64,000 bases of DNA from Gemmatimonadales bacterium. GTDB taxonomy: Bacteria; Krumholzibacteriota; Krumholzibacteriia; LZORAL124-64-63. Under the pieces are notes generated by a model that did no database searches, was not told the DNA's origin, and worked only from the letters and a program-made list of their open reading frames with translations. Shown piece by piece: positions 16,673 to 25,924 of this stretch (position 1 is its first letter; each line of letters starts with the position of its first letter). A program made the translations under genes and the position numbers. The stretch lies in contig JAHOYV010000068.1 of NCBI GenBank assembly GCA_019038745.1, positions 1-64,000 on the forward strand. Direction: 5' to 3'.

Positions 16673-17869
16673 ATGGGCAACGCTTTTACCAACGAGCTGA
16701 TAAAAAAACTCAGTTTACTGAACACCGGGAATATGTATCTCAACGACTTCCTGCATACCTGGGATAAAACGGATCAGGAGTTATCCGCAATCTTCACGGT
16801 GGCCGACATTCTCCAGGAAATGCGGAAAAACAACATCTCTCCCAAGGTTTTCGACAGTGGTCTGGGCGTTTCCCTGTTCCGGGACAACTCCACTCGTACC
16901 CGGTTCAGCTTTGCCAGCGCCTGCAACCTTCTCGGCCTGGAAGTGCAGGACCTGGACGAAGGAAAATCCCAGATCGCCCATGGTGAGACCGTCAGGGAAA
17001 CCGCCAACATGATTTCGTTCATGGCCGATATTGTCGGAATCCGGGACGACATGTACATCGGCAAGGGCCACGCTTATATGAAGGAAGTGGCGGCGTCCGT
17101 GGAAGCCGGTCACCAGGAAGGTGTTCTGGAGCAGCGTCCCACCGTCATCAATCTGCAGTGTGACGTGGATCATCCTACCCAGTCCATGTCCGACATGCTC
17201 CACCTCATCAACACATTCGGTGGTGTTGAAAAGCTGAAGGGCAAGAAAATTGCCATGACCTGGGCCTACTCTCCCTCCTACGGCAAACCACTTTCGGTGC
17301 CCCAGGGCATCATCGGGCTCATGACTCGTTTCGGCATGGATGTGACCCTTGCTCATCCCGAAGGTTACGAGGTCATGCCCGAAGTGGAAGAAATCGCCAG
17401 GCTCAATGCGGCCGCAACCGGAGGCTCCTTTACCAAGACCGGCAGTATGGCCGAGGCCTTTGAAGGGGCCGACATCGTTTACCCCAAAAGCTGGGCTCCG
17501 TTTGTGGCCATGGAGAAGCGAACGGATCTGTACGGCCAGGGTGATGACGCCGGTATCAAGGTCCTTGAAAAAGAACTCCTGGCCCAGAATGCCGAACATA
17601 AAGACTGGGAGTGCACCGAAGAACTGATGGCCAAAACAAAAAACGGCAAGGCCCTGTACATGCACTGTCTTCCTGCGGATATCTCGGGCGTTTCCTGCAA
17701 AGAGGGCGAAGTTGCGGGGTCCGTTTTTGAGCGCTACCGGGTGCCGCTTTACAAAGAGGCCAGCTACAAGCCGTACATCATTGCCGCCATGATTTTCCTT
17801 AGCAAGTTCAAGGACCCGTCGGATACGTTCAAGTTTCTGATAGAGCAGGCAAACTGTCGCATTCGGTAA
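16673..17869 (+). CDS. ygeW: Knotted carbamoyltransferase YgeW
   Basis: About 398 residues of the aspartate/ornithine carbamoyltransferase superfamily, YgeW subgroup. Carbamoyl-phosphate motifs are intact: F-R-D-N-S-T-R-T-R-F-S-F, the H-P-T-Q-S motif in C-D-V-D-H-P-T-Q-S-M-S-D, and M-H-C-L-P-A-D near the C-terminus. In purine-degrading clusters YgeW is proposed to phosphorolyse a carbamoylated (ureido) amino acid to carbamoyl phosphate, an ATP-yielding route with carbamate kinase; no carbamate kinase is in this window. The ATG is 6 bases after AAGGAG; two earlier in-frame ATGs are weaker. A 72-base gap follows, with a possible promoter (TTGAGG at 17882, TGTAAT at 17906) before the next gene. 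Confidence 0.9.
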   Translation: MGNAFTNELIKKLSLLNTGNMYLNDFLHTWDKTDQELSAIFTVADILQEMRKNNISPKVFDSGLGVSLFRDNSTRTRFSFASACNLLGLEVQDLDEGKSQIAHGETVRETANMISFMADIVGIRDDMYIGKGHAYMKEVAASVEAGHQEGVLEQRPTVINLQCDVDHPTQSMSDMLHLINTFGGVEKLKGKKIAMTWAYSPSYGKPLSVPQGIIGLMTRFGMDVTLAHPEGYEVMPEVEEIARLNAAATGGSFTKTGSMAEAFEGADIVYPKSWAPFVAMEKRTDLYGQGDDAGIKVLEKELLAQNAEHKDWECTEELMAKTKNGKALYMHCLPADISGVSCKEGEVAGSVFERYRVPLYKEASYKPYIIAAMIFLSKFKDPSDTFKFLIEQANCRIR

Positions 17870-17941
17870 AGCTGTGGTTAATTGAGGTACTATTGGGGTG
17901 TGCAATGTAATTGGTGTTGAGAATAAACAGGTGGGCGGGCC

Positions 17942-20494
17942 ATGATTAGATTTTCACTCAACGGCAAGGAAATCGAGTACACCGGAGACCCTGAAGCAAC
18001 CTTGTTGCAGTGGCTCCGATGTGAAACGGAAGTGAAAAGCGTCAAAGACGGATGCTCCGGCCAGGGGACCTGCGGGGCATGCATCGTTGAGCTGAACGGG
18101 AAGCCGAGCCTGGCCTGCTGCAAAACCATGGGCAAACTCGAAAATACGAGCATTGTCACCCTGGAAGGCATACCTGAAAAAACCAGGAGAGTCCTGGGTG
18201 AGGCCTTTGTCGCCTCGGGCGCCGTTCAGTGCGGCTTTTGCAGTCCGGGAATGCTCACCAGGACCAAGCTGCTTCTCGAGAAAAACCCCACCCCCACCCG
18301 CGAAGAAGTCACCAAAAAAATCAAATCCCATTTATGCCGCTGCACCGGCTATGTGAAAATCGTCGATGCGATCATGCTGGCCTCCGAGGTCTTCAACAAC
18401 GGCAAGGAAATAGTCCTGGATGACAGCGCCTTCGGCATGTCGCCGCCGAAATTTCAGGCTTTTGAACGAGCTGTGGGAAAACCGCTGTTTGTGGGTGGGA
18501 TGAAGTTTGAAAACCTGCTCCACGGAGCATTGCATTTCAGCGATCATCCCCGGGCACGGGTCCTGAAAATCAACACTGCCAAAGCTGAGGCCATGGACGG
18601 TGTTGTCCGCGTGTTTACTGCAAAAGACGTCCCCGGGCAACGTTCCATCGGCCTGATCGTCAATGATTGGGATGTGTATATCGCCGAAGGTGAGACCACC
18701 AGGTGTATCGGAGATGTCCTGGCGATGGTGGTCGCGGAAACCAAAACGATTTCCCGTCAAGCGGCCGCACTGATCGAGGTGGAGTATGAAGTCCTGGAGC
18801 CGGTAGTCGACACGAAACAGGCTTTGGAAGACGACATCAAGGTTCACGAAGGCGGAAATCTGCTCAAGGAAAGCACCATCTGTTACGGGGAAGATGTCGA
18901 GGCGGTTTTCAAGAATTCCAAATTCGTGGTTAGCGATACTTTCCAGACACAGGTCATCGAACATGCCTTCATGGAACTTGAAAACTCTGTCGCCCAGTAT
19001 GAAGACGGGCGGTTGACCGTTTACTCCCAGGGTCAGGGGATTTACGAAGACCGGCATCAGATTGCAGCCCTGCTGGGACTGGAAACAAAGGACATCAACG
19101 TCAAGCTGGTGGCCGCCGGCGGTGCTTTTGGCGGAAAAGAAGATCTTACGGTTCAGGGGCACGCTGCTTTGGCCGCCTTTCATTTGAGGCAGGCGGTCAA
19201 GGTGAAGCTGGACCGCACTGAATCCATGCGCATGCACCCCAAGCGGCACCCCATGAGGATGGAATACAAACTGGGCTGCGATGGTGATGGAAAATTCACC
19301 GCTCTTCATGCGCGCATCGTCGGCGATACGGGCGCTTATGCTTCGGTTGGCGGACCGGTCATGGAAAGAGCCGCTACTCATGCCGGAGGCGCCTACTACA
19401 TTCCGAACATCGATGTCAAATCGAAAGCAGTCTATACCAACAACATCGTGTGCGGCGCCATGCGGGGCTTCGGCGTGAACCAGGTCACCTTCGCCATCGA
19501 AGGTTTGATCGACGAACTATGCGACACGGCCGGTTTCGACCGCTGGGAGATTCGATATAAGAACGCCCTCGACAAGGGCCTGAAAACCACCAGTGGCCAT
19601 AAATTGCGTAAAGAAGTGGGTCTCAAAAAGACACTGGAATTGGTCAAGAAGGACTATGACAGCGGGATGGTTACGGGGCTTGCCTGCGCAATCAAGAACT
19701 GCGGATTAGGCAACGGAATCCCCGAGCTCAGCGGGGCTCGGCTTGAAATCCTGGAGGGTGGAAAGATCCGGCTATATCACGGCTGGAGCGAAATGGGACA
19801 GGGCATCGACACCATCGCCCAGCAGATGTTGAGCGAATACCTCGGCTTGGATATTGTTTCCAAAATCGAAGTCATTGTCAATACCGACAGCGAAACCAAG
19901 GCCGGCAACACAACGGCCAGCCGCGGTACGTTCCTGGTGGGCAAGGCCGTGCTCGCCGCCGCTGAAGACCTCAAGAAGGACCTTGAGAAGCACAGCTTGA
20001 GTGAGCTCGCGGGCCGATCCTACGATGGGTCCTACCTGTGTGATTGGACAACTCCCTCGGACTTTGACGGGGAAATCATAAGCCATTTCGCCTACAGCTT
20101 CGCCACCCATCTGGTAACCCTGTCCGATGCTGGAAAAATCACGAAAGTGACGGCGGCCCATGACAGTGGAATAGTCGTCAATCGCAAGCTCTATGAAGGC
20201 CAAGTCGAAGGCGGGGTGGTGATGGGGCTGGGGTATGCCTTGTCTGAAAACCTGGTTCTGGAAAAGGGACAGATTGTTGACCCCAGGTTCAAGAGCCTCG
20301 GTTTGCTGCGCTCAACGGATGTTCCGGAAATCGAAGTGATTCCGGTGGAAATCTTCGACACTGATGCTCCGTTGGGGGCCAAGGGTTTGGGTGAAATCTG
20401 CTGCATACCCACGGCTGCTGCGGCTGCCGGTGCCTACCGGAAATTTGACGGGAAAAAGCGGTGTGTATTACCCCTGGACCCTGTGGAGAAATAG
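17942..20494 (+). CDS. Single-chain selenium-dependent xanthine dehydrogenase (Fe-S plus Mo domains)
   Basis: An 850-residue molybdenum hydroxylase of the selenium-dependent XDH family. Residues 1-85 are a plant-type [2Fe-2S] ferredoxin domain (Cys38, 43, 46 and about 58), residues 85-150 a second [2Fe-2S] domain (V-Q-C-G-F-C-S-P-G-M and H-L-C-R-C-T-G-Y), and 165-850 the molybdopterin domain (A-A-G-G-A-F-G-G-K-E-D, A-M-R-G-F-G-V-N-Q, E-M-G-Q-G-I-D-T, and K-G-L-G-E-I-C with the catalytic Glu). It has no FAD domain, as is usual for this family, so electrons probably leave through a partner such as YgfK. The family uses a labile selenium ligand on Mo rather than selenocysteine. The Se-insertion genes yqeB/yqeC are not in this window. 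Confidence 0.88.
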   Translation: MIRFSLNGKEIEYTGDPEATLLQWLRCETEVKSVKDGCSGQGTCGACIVELNGKPSLACCKTMGKLENTSIVTLEGIPEKTRRVLGEAFVASGAVQCGFCSPGMLTRTKLLLEKNPTPTREEVTKKIKSHLCRCTGYVKIVDAIMLASEVFNNGKEIVLDDSAFGMSPPKFQAFERAVGKPLFVGGMKFENLLHGALHFSDHPRARVLKINTAKAEAMDGVVRVFTAKDVPGQRSIGLIVNDWDVYIAEGETTRCIGDVLAMVVAETKTISRQAAALIEVEYEVLEPVVDTKQALEDDIKVHEGGNLLKESTICYGEDVEAVFKNSKFVVSDTFQTQVIEHAFMELENSVAQYEDGRLTVYSQGQGIYEDRHQIAALLGLETKDINVKLVAAGGAFGGKEDLTVQGHAALAAFHLRQAVKVKLDRTESMRMHPKRHPMRMEYKLGCDGDGKFTALHARIVGDTGAYASVGGPVMERAATHAGGAYYIPNIDVKSKAVYTNNIVCGAMRGFGVNQVTFAIEGLIDELCDTAGFDRWEIRYKNALDKGLKTTSGHKLRKEVGLKKTLELVKKDYDSGMVTGLACAIKNCGLGNGIPELSGARLEILEGGKIRLYHGWSEMGQGIDTIAQQMLSEYLGLDIVSKIEVIVNTDSETKAGNTTASRGTFLVGKAVLAAAEDLKKDLEKHSLSELAGRSYDGSYLCDWTTPSDFDGEIISHFAYSFATHLVTLSDAGKITKVTAAHDSGIVVNRKLYEGQVEGGVVMGLGYALSENLVLEKGQIVDPRFKSLGLLRSTDVPEIEVIPVEIFDTDAPLGAKGLGEICCIPTAAAAAGAYRKFDGKKRCVLPLDPVEK

Positions 20495-20523
20495 TCACTT
20501 GTAACATTCCCCGCGGAGGAACC

Positions 20524-20607
20524 ATGTCGCTGTATCTGAGGAACGCCCGGTTCAGGAATGTGCATCACTATATCCAGGACTCCGGCTTCAGTGGGGGCAA
20601 AAGATGA
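20524..20607 (+). CDS. 27-codon mini-ORF coupled to ygfK
   Basis: Starts M-S-L-Y-L-R-N-A-R-F, directly after a strong GCGGAGGA ribosome site, and ends in a TGA that overlaps the ygfK ATG (ATGA). The site and coupling make translation likely. The beginning resembles the N-terminus of amidohydrolases (short strand, L-x-N-A-R), such as SsnA, whose gene often neighbours ygfK. It could therefore be the 5' stub of an internally deleted ssnA-like gene kept as a translational leader, or a genuine small protein. The origin is inference. Confidence 0.45.
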   Translation: MSLYLRNARFRNVHHYIQDSGFSGGKR

Positions 20608-23600
20608 GTAGCGACCTGTTCACCTGTACTTCTTTGGATACACTCTTCAAGTGGGTTTTTGAATACGACAAGAATGATCAGATCCTGGGTATTTCCAAGG
20701 ACCTCTTCTACCTGCCGAACAGTGATGATTCCTTCACGATGCAGCGCTACGGCCAAACCCTTGAAACCCCTATCGGGTTGGCAGCCGGACCTCACACGCA
20801 ACTTTCCCAAAACATCATTTGTGCCTGGCTGACCGGCGCCCGGTATACGGAGCTGAAGACGGTGCAGGTGCTGGACGAGCTGGAAGTCACCAAGCCATGC
20901 ATCGACATGTCCGATGAAGGCTACAATTGCGAATGGTCGCAGGAACTGAAGCTTGATCAGTCTTTTGATGAATATCTGAATGCCTGGATCATGCTGCACG
21001 TACTCAGGGACAAGTTCAATCTGGATGCCGGAGAGAGTGGATTTATCTTCAACATGAGTGTGGGCTACAATCTTGAAGGGATCATGAGTCCAGCGGTTCA
21101 GCGCTTTCTCGACAAGATGACGGATTGTTCCGAGCTGAGGGACAAAAAGATCGAGGAGATAGCCGCCTTTTTTCCCAGGATCAAGGAGTTGAAGATCCCG
21201 GCGGAAATCACTCGAAATATTACTATTTCCACCATGCACGGCTGCCCCCCTTCAGAAACCGAAAAAATTGGTCGCTACTTCATAGAAGACCGGAAACTCG
21301 ATACCACGATCAAGTTGAACCCCACTCTCCTGGGCGCCGATAAGCTTCGTGAAATTCTCAATGAGAAGCTTGGGTTTGATACGGTGGTGCCTGATCTCGC
21401 CTTCGAGCACGACCTGGAGTATGGCGCCGGTGTCGCCTTGATCAGATCCTTGTCTGAAAGTGCGAAAAAGGCAGGGGTTGCGTTCAACCTCAAGCTGACC
21501 AACACACTTGAAACAACAAACGTGAGGCAGAATCTCCCCAAGAACGAAGAAATGGTCTACATGAGTGGCCGTGCGCTGCATCCCATAAGCATCAACCTTG
21601 CGGCAAAACTCCAGAAGGAATTCAAGGGCAAGCTGGATATTTCCTTCTCCGGTGGTGCTGATTGTTTCAATATTTCCGACGTACTCAAATGTGGCTTGAT
21701 GCCCGTAACGATTTGCACGGATGTTTTGAAGCCGGGCGGGTATGGACGAATTAGTCAGTATCTGGAGAATATTGAAGCTGACTTTGCCGAGGCCGGCGCT
21801 TCGACTATTACTGAATACATCCTCAAAACTTCGGGCAAGAACAGCCTGGAAGAGGCGATCGTCGCAAACTTGGCCGACTACGCCGAAGAAGTAACGAAAA
21901 AAATCTATTACAATAAAACCGAATACCCCTACGAGTCAGTCAAGACCGCCCGTTCCCTGGAGTTCTTCGATTGTGCCCAGGCTCCCTGCATGAGCCAGTG
22001 TCCCGCCGGGCAAGAAATTCCCCGCTACTTGAATTATGTGGCCAATGGCGATCTTGAAAAGGCCCACCAGACGGTGTTGGCGACTAATCCCTTTCCCAAT
22101 GTCCAGGGCATGGTCTGTGATCACATGTGCCAGTCCAAATGCACCAGGATCAATTATGAAAAACCCGTGCTCATCAGGGAAGTAAAGCGCTACATCGCGG
22201 ACAAATTCAAGGGGGATCCGCCCCGACCGGCCGAAACCAACGGAGTGAAGGTTGCAGTGATTGGAGCCGGGCCGTCCGGTCTGTCCTGTGCGCATTTTCT
22301 TGCCTTGTCCGGATATGAAATTGATCTCTATGAAGCGAAGGATTTCATGGGGGGAATGGCCGCAGATGGAATCCCGGTTTTTCGATTGGATGACGAACGG
22401 TTGAAAAAGGATATCGACGGCATCATATCTCTGGGTGTCAATGTTCACCTCAACACCCGTGTCACCGGGGATAAGTTCAACCAGATCAAATCAAACAGTG
22501 ACTATGTGTACATTGCCGTGGGCGCACAGGAAAGCATGCCGCTGAATATTCCCCGAATTGAAAGCGATGGTGTGTTTGATCAACTGAGTTTCCTCAGCAA
22601 GGTCCGCAAGAATGAGCCGTTGCCGTCGGCTGATAAAATCATCGTCCTCGGAGCCGGAAATTCAGCAATGGATGCCGCCAGAACCGCCAAACGATTGGTG
22701 GGGACCCAAGGTGAAGTTGCTATCGTTTACAGACGCACGAGAAGAGAGATGCCGTGTGACCCCGAAGAAGTACGCGGGGCACTGGAAGAGGGGATTCAGC
22801 TGATTGAATTGGCCGCACCCGAATCGATCGTTACTAAAGACGGAAAAGTGACGGGGCTGCAGGTGAGCCGAATGAAGCTGGGCGAACCGGATGAAAGCGG
22901 CCGGGCCAGGCCGATCAAGATTGAAGGTTCAGAATTTGTGATCGATGCGGGGATTGTTATTCCGGCGATTGGTCAAATGGTAGTTCTGGATTTCCTGCCC
23001 CGGAATTCCATGACGGTGAATGAAAAGACTCACGAAACCGAAATCGAGAATGTTTTTGCTGGTGGTGACGCATTCAGAGGGGCCTCCAGCTTGATCAACG
23101 CCATTGGCGATGGGCAAAAAGTAGCAGCCGAAATCGTCAAGAGAGCCGGCAGGGACCCGCTACAATTCAATTCGCCCGACGACAACAGGAATCTGGATCT
23201 GGGTACGCTGCAGATCCTGCAGGCCCGACGTGATTTCGGTCCGGGACTTCCTGAAGTGGCGCCGGGTGAACGCATCAATTTTGATCTTTTCATGGGCACA
23301 CTCAGCGATGAAGACGCAGCAAAAGAAGCGGCAAGGTGCCTGCAATGTGATTTGGTCTGCAACGTCTGCACCACCGTCTGTCCTAATAGAAGTAATATGT
23401 ATTACCAAATGGAGTCGGTTGTAATGCCAGTTGAGAGGGCTGAGCGAGCAGGCGGCAAGGTGGAGATCATTCGGGAAAAGAATATTGAGATCAGGCAGAA
23501 TTATCAGATTATTAATATCGGTGATTATTGTAATGAATGCGGCAACTGCACGACATTTTGCCCCACTGCCGGCAAACCGTACCGGGATAAGCCGAAGTTC

Positions 23601-23900
23601 CACCTCACCGAGGATAGCTTCAACAACGCGGATTTCGGCTTCTACTTCTCGGCTGAATCAGCCATGAAAATCAAAACCGACTCGGGCATTTCGGTACTAA
23701 CAGTAGTAGGTGACAAATTCCACTACGAGGACAACAACCTTCTGGCAATTTTAGATTCCGATCACCTAACTACTGAAAATGTAACGTTTAAGAATGATGG
23801 CTGCAATGCCATGGATCTTTGTTTTATCGCCCAATATGTTGTGCTGTACAAGAATGTTCGCCCAACAGCACCCTTTGTAAGCCTGGCACACGTGGAGTAA
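20604..23900 (+). CDS. ygfK: YgfK-type Fe-S flavoprotein oxidoreductase
   Basis: A 1098-residue protein of the YgfK family (annotated as putative selenate reductase subunit). Residues 1-420 form a TIM-barrel part like dihydroorotate/dihydropyrimidine dehydrogenase. A GltD-type 4Fe-4S region follows (C-A-Q-A-P-C-M-S-Q-C-P-A-G at 457-470 and M-C-Q-S-K-C). Next come an FAD/NAD(P) fold (V-I-G-A-G-P-S-G-L near 550), a second nucleotide fold (V-L-G-A-G-N-S-A near 680) and a C-terminal ferredoxin part with cysteines near 912-925 and 975-985 (C-N-E-C-G-N-C-T-T-F-C-P). The architecture resembles dihydropyrimidine dehydrogenase and fits an electron carrier for the Mo hydroxylases or a reductase acting on oxidised purines. 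A direct selenate reductase role is not supported by context. Confidence 0.88.
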   Translation: MSSDLFTCTSLDTLFKWVFEYDKNDQILGISKDLFYLPNSDDSFTMQRYGQTLETPIGLAAGPHTQLSQNIICAWLTGARYTELKTVQVLDELEVTKPCIDMSDEGYNCEWSQELKLDQSFDEYLNAWIMLHVLRDKFNLDAGESGFIFNMSVGYNLEGIMSPAVQRFLDKMTDCSELRDKKIEEIAAFFPRIKELKIPAEITRNITISTMHGCPPSETEKIGRYFIEDRKLDTTIKLNPTLLGADKLREILNEKLGFDTVVPDLAFEHDLEYGAGVALIRSLSESAKKAGVAFNLKLTNTLETTNVRQNLPKNEEMVYMSGRALHPISINLAAKLQKEFKGKLDISFSGGADCFNISDVLKCGLMPVTICTDVLKPGGYGRISQYLENIEADFAEAGASTITEYILKTSGKNSLEEAIVANLADYAEEVTKKIYYNKTEYPYESVKTARSLEFFDCAQAPCMSQCPAGQEIPRYLNYVANGDLEKAHQTVLATNPFPNVQGMVCDHMCQSKCTRINYEKPVLIREVKRYIADKFKGDPPRPAETNGVKVAVIGAGPSGLSCAHFLALSGYEIDLYEAKDFMGGMAADGIPVFRLDDERLKKDIDGIISLGVNVHLNTRVTGDKFNQIKSNSDYVYIAVGAQESMPLNIPRIESDGVFDQLSFLSKVRKNEPLPSADKIIVLGAGNSAMDAARTAKRLVGTQGEVAIVYRRTRREMPCDPEEVRGALEEGIQLIELAAPESIVTKDGKVTGLQVSRMKLGEPDESGRARPIKIEGSEFVIDAGIVIPAIGQMVVLDFLPRNSMTVNEKTHETEIENVFAGGDAFRGASSLINAIGDGQKVAAEIVKRAGRDPLQFNSPDDNRNLDLGTLQILQARRDFGPGLPEVAPGERINFDLFMGTLSDEDAAKEAARCLQCDLVCNVCTTVCPNRSNMYYQMESVVMPVERAERAGGKVEIIREKNIEIRQNYQIINIGDYCNECGNCTTFCPTAGKPYRDKPKFHLTEDSFNNADFGFYFSAESAMKIKTDSGISVLTVVGDKFHYEDNNLLAILDSDHLTTENVTFKNDGCNAMDLCFIAQYVVLYKNVRPTAPFVSLAHVE

Positions 23901-23903
23901 ACA

Positions 23904-24641
23904 ATGGTCAGCAAAACGGACTACGATAAGCTTAGAATTAAATTGACTGCAGTGGACAGGAAAATACTCGAATCCAATAAGGTCATAGTTGACGCCATTG
24001 CCCTGTTCATGGGGCCCTATTGTGAAGTTGCTCTTCATAGCCTTGAGCACCCGGAACGGGCTGTGACAAAAATCGCCAACCGTCACCATACCAACCGGGA
24101 AGTGGGATCAGCGCTGACTGATCACGGCATCCAATTGTTACTGGAATACATGGAAGACAAAAAGCAGCATACATCATGCTACACGACAATGAGTGCAACT
24201 GGAGAACCGATGCGTTCAGTCTTTACCGTGATCACCAACAACGGTAAGCCTATCGGTCTATTGGGTATCAATTTCAATATGAATGTGCCTCTTTCCGAAT
24301 TCATCTCAACTTTCAGCTTGTTTAACAACTGTAACCAACCGACCAGTGAGGACGCTCCCCAAGGCACCACCAATAGTATTGAGGAACTCGTCCGCAATGC
24401 CGTTTCGGATGTTGTTCACCAAATCAGCACGGATGCCAGCATTCCCAATCATGCCAAAAATAAATACATTGTTTTTGGTCTGCACGAAAATGGCATTTTC
24501 GACATCAAGGGGTCTGTCGTTCTAGTGGCCAAGGAACTCCACTTGTCGAAATTCACCGTTTACAGTTACATCAGGGTATTAAAGGAGAAAACCAGCCGAG
24601 AGGGAACATCGACCGACATCAACACGGACAAATCGAGGTAA
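23904..24641 (+). CDS. YheO/DauR-like PAS plus HTH transcriptional regulator
   Basis: A 245-residue cytoplasmic regulator. Residues about 20-135 match the YheO-like PAS domain (PAS_6): F-M-G-P-Y-C-E-V-A-L-H-S-L-E-H-P, then L-L-G-I-N-F-N-M-N at the end. Residues about 180-235 form the HTH_22 domain (G-V-S-like turn at F-D-I-K-G-S-V-V-L-V-A-K-E-L-H-L-S-K-F-T-V-Y-S-Y-I). Family members such as DauR regulate amino-acid catabolism genes in response to a ligand. It is three bases after ygfK and three bases before the next gene, so it is an internal member of the purine operon and a plausible local regulator. Ligand unknown. Confidence 0.82.
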   Translation: MVSKTDYDKLRIKLTAVDRKILESNKVIVDAIALFMGPYCEVALHSLEHPERAVTKIANRHHTNREVGSALTDHGIQLLLEYMEDKKQHTSCYTTMSATGEPMRSVFTVITNNGKPIGLLGINFNMNVPLSEFISTFSLFNNCNQPTSEDAPQGTTNSIEELVRNAVSDVVHQISTDASIPNHAKNKYIVFGLHENGIFDIKGSVVLVAKELHLSKFTVYSYIRVLKEKTSREGTSTDINTDKSR

Positions 24642-24644
24642 GTA

Positions 24645-25820
24645 ATGGATTTCAAATACGGGTGTTCCCTGTGCGGTACGGAATATGAAATTTTGTCCAA
24701 CCTCATGGTGTGTCCAATATGCTCGGAGAAGCAACAACCCGACGAACCGGTCAGGGGAATACTGGAAGTTAAACTTGTTGGAAGCCTGGCTCCCCAGTTC
24801 TCCATTTTTGACCTGCTCCCAGTAGAGGAGAGGTACTTCCCTCCCATCCCCGTCGGCAATACGCCCCTGTGGGAGCCCCGTAATATCCGATTGAAGACCG
24901 GTTTTGACCACTTGTACATCAAAGATGATGGGGTTAACCCGACTTTTTCCTTCAAGGACAGGGCGTCTTACCTTGTGTCCGCCTTTGCGAAGAAATCCGG
25001 TATCAATGAGATCGTCCTGGCATCCACGGGGAACGCCGGTTCCTCCATGGCGGGAGTGGGGGCTGCAGCAGGACAGAATATTACAATTTTCCTCCCCGAA
25101 AATGCACCAGAAGCAAAAATTGCACAGTCGCTGCAATATGGGGCAACAGTATACAAGGTTAAAGGCAACTACGATCTTGCCTATGATTTTTCGCTCGAGT
25201 ACTCAGAGGTCAAGGGTGGGATGAATCGCAATACCGCCTACAATCCCATGACCATCGAAGGCAAAAAAACCGTATCACTTGAACTATTCAAACAAATGCC
25301 CTCCGTGCCCGATTATGTGTTCGTCTCTACGGGTGACGGCTGCATTGTCGCCGGCGTGATTAAAGGATTTAAAGATCTCTTTCAGCTGGGTTTGATTGGT
25401 AAGGTTCCTGTGGTTTATTCCGTCCAAGCGGAAAACAGCGACGCCCTGTACCGGGCCAAACTGTCCGGAGCGTTTGAAAACATTCCCACATCAACAATTG
25501 CCGACTCCATCTGTGTAGATATGCCCCGGAATGGCTTTCATGCTCTTAAACTACTCGGTGACTTCAATGGTGAGATCATCAGAGTTTCAGACAGCAGCAT
25601 TCTTCAGGCTCAACATTATCTGGCATCCAATAGCGGGATTTTTTCCGAACCAGCGGGAGCAGCCGCTTTTGCCGGCTTCCTGCAGGTAAAAGATGAACTG
25701 GATCGTGACGCCCGCGTGGTGGTCATCTCCACAGGGAATGGACTTAAGGATGTGGCTTCGGCCTTGAAGGGTGTTTCGGCTCCGAGTCATTCCATCCATA
25801 GCATTCAGGAAATTCTGTAG
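24645..25820 (+). CDS. Threonine-synthase-like PLP enzyme with N-terminal zinc ribbon
   Basis: A 391-residue fold-type II PLP enzyme. Cys7, Cys10, Cys23 and Cys26 form a zinc ribbon typical of archaeal-type threonine synthases. Lys104 lies in P-T-F-S-F-K-D-R-A-S (Schiff base), followed by A-S-T-G-N-A-G-S-S-M (substrate loop) and S-T-G-D-G-C-I-V-A-G (PLP phosphate). A C-terminal G-I-F-S-E-P-A-G-A-A-A-F is as in threonine synthase. The context (no homoserine genes, last gene of a purine operon) suggests a diaminopropionate- or serine/threonine-like lyase rather than housekeeping threonine synthesis; that is inference. Start three bases after the regulator. A terminator follows. Confidence 0.75.
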   Translation: MDFKYGCSLCGTEYEILSNLMVCPICSEKQQPDEPVRGILEVKLVGSLAPQFSIFDLLPVEERYFPPIPVGNTPLWEPRNIRLKTGFDHLYIKDDGVNPTFSFKDRASYLVSAFAKKSGINEIVLASTGNAGSSMAGVGAAAGQNITIFLPENAPEAKIAQSLQYGATVYKVKGNYDLAYDFSLEYSEVKGGMNRNTAYNPMTIEGKKTVSLELFKQMPSVPDYVFVSTGDGCIVAGVIKGFKDLFQLGLIGKVPVVYSVQAENSDALYRAKLSGAFENIPTSTIADSICVDMPRNGFHALKLLGDFNGEIIRVSDSSILQAQHYLASNSGIFSEPAGAAAFAGFLQVKDELDRDARVVVISTGNGLKDVASALKGVSAPSHSIHSIQEIL

Positions 25821-25870
25821 GAAAGCTGGAGACACTCAGACTGGACTGCTGTGAATTTAACGAAACAAAG

Positions 25871-25895
25871 AGGGCCCCATTCGGGGCCTTCTTCA
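25871..25895 (+). terminator. Terminator between the two convergent purine operons
   Basis: AGGGCCCC, loop ATTC, GGGGCCTT, followed by CTTC. It lies between the stop of the threonine-synthase-like gene and the stop of the minus-strand Tsx-like gene and may act in both directions (the opposite strand reads into CTTTGTTT). Confidence 0.75.
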
Positions 25896-25924
25896 TATTA
25901 GATTATCGGAATTTTTTCTAAATT

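Noticed and set aside
17942-20494. Selenocysteine codon in the selenium-type hydroxylase
   Set aside because: No in-frame TGA interrupts the gene; this family is known to use a labile selenium cofactor instead.
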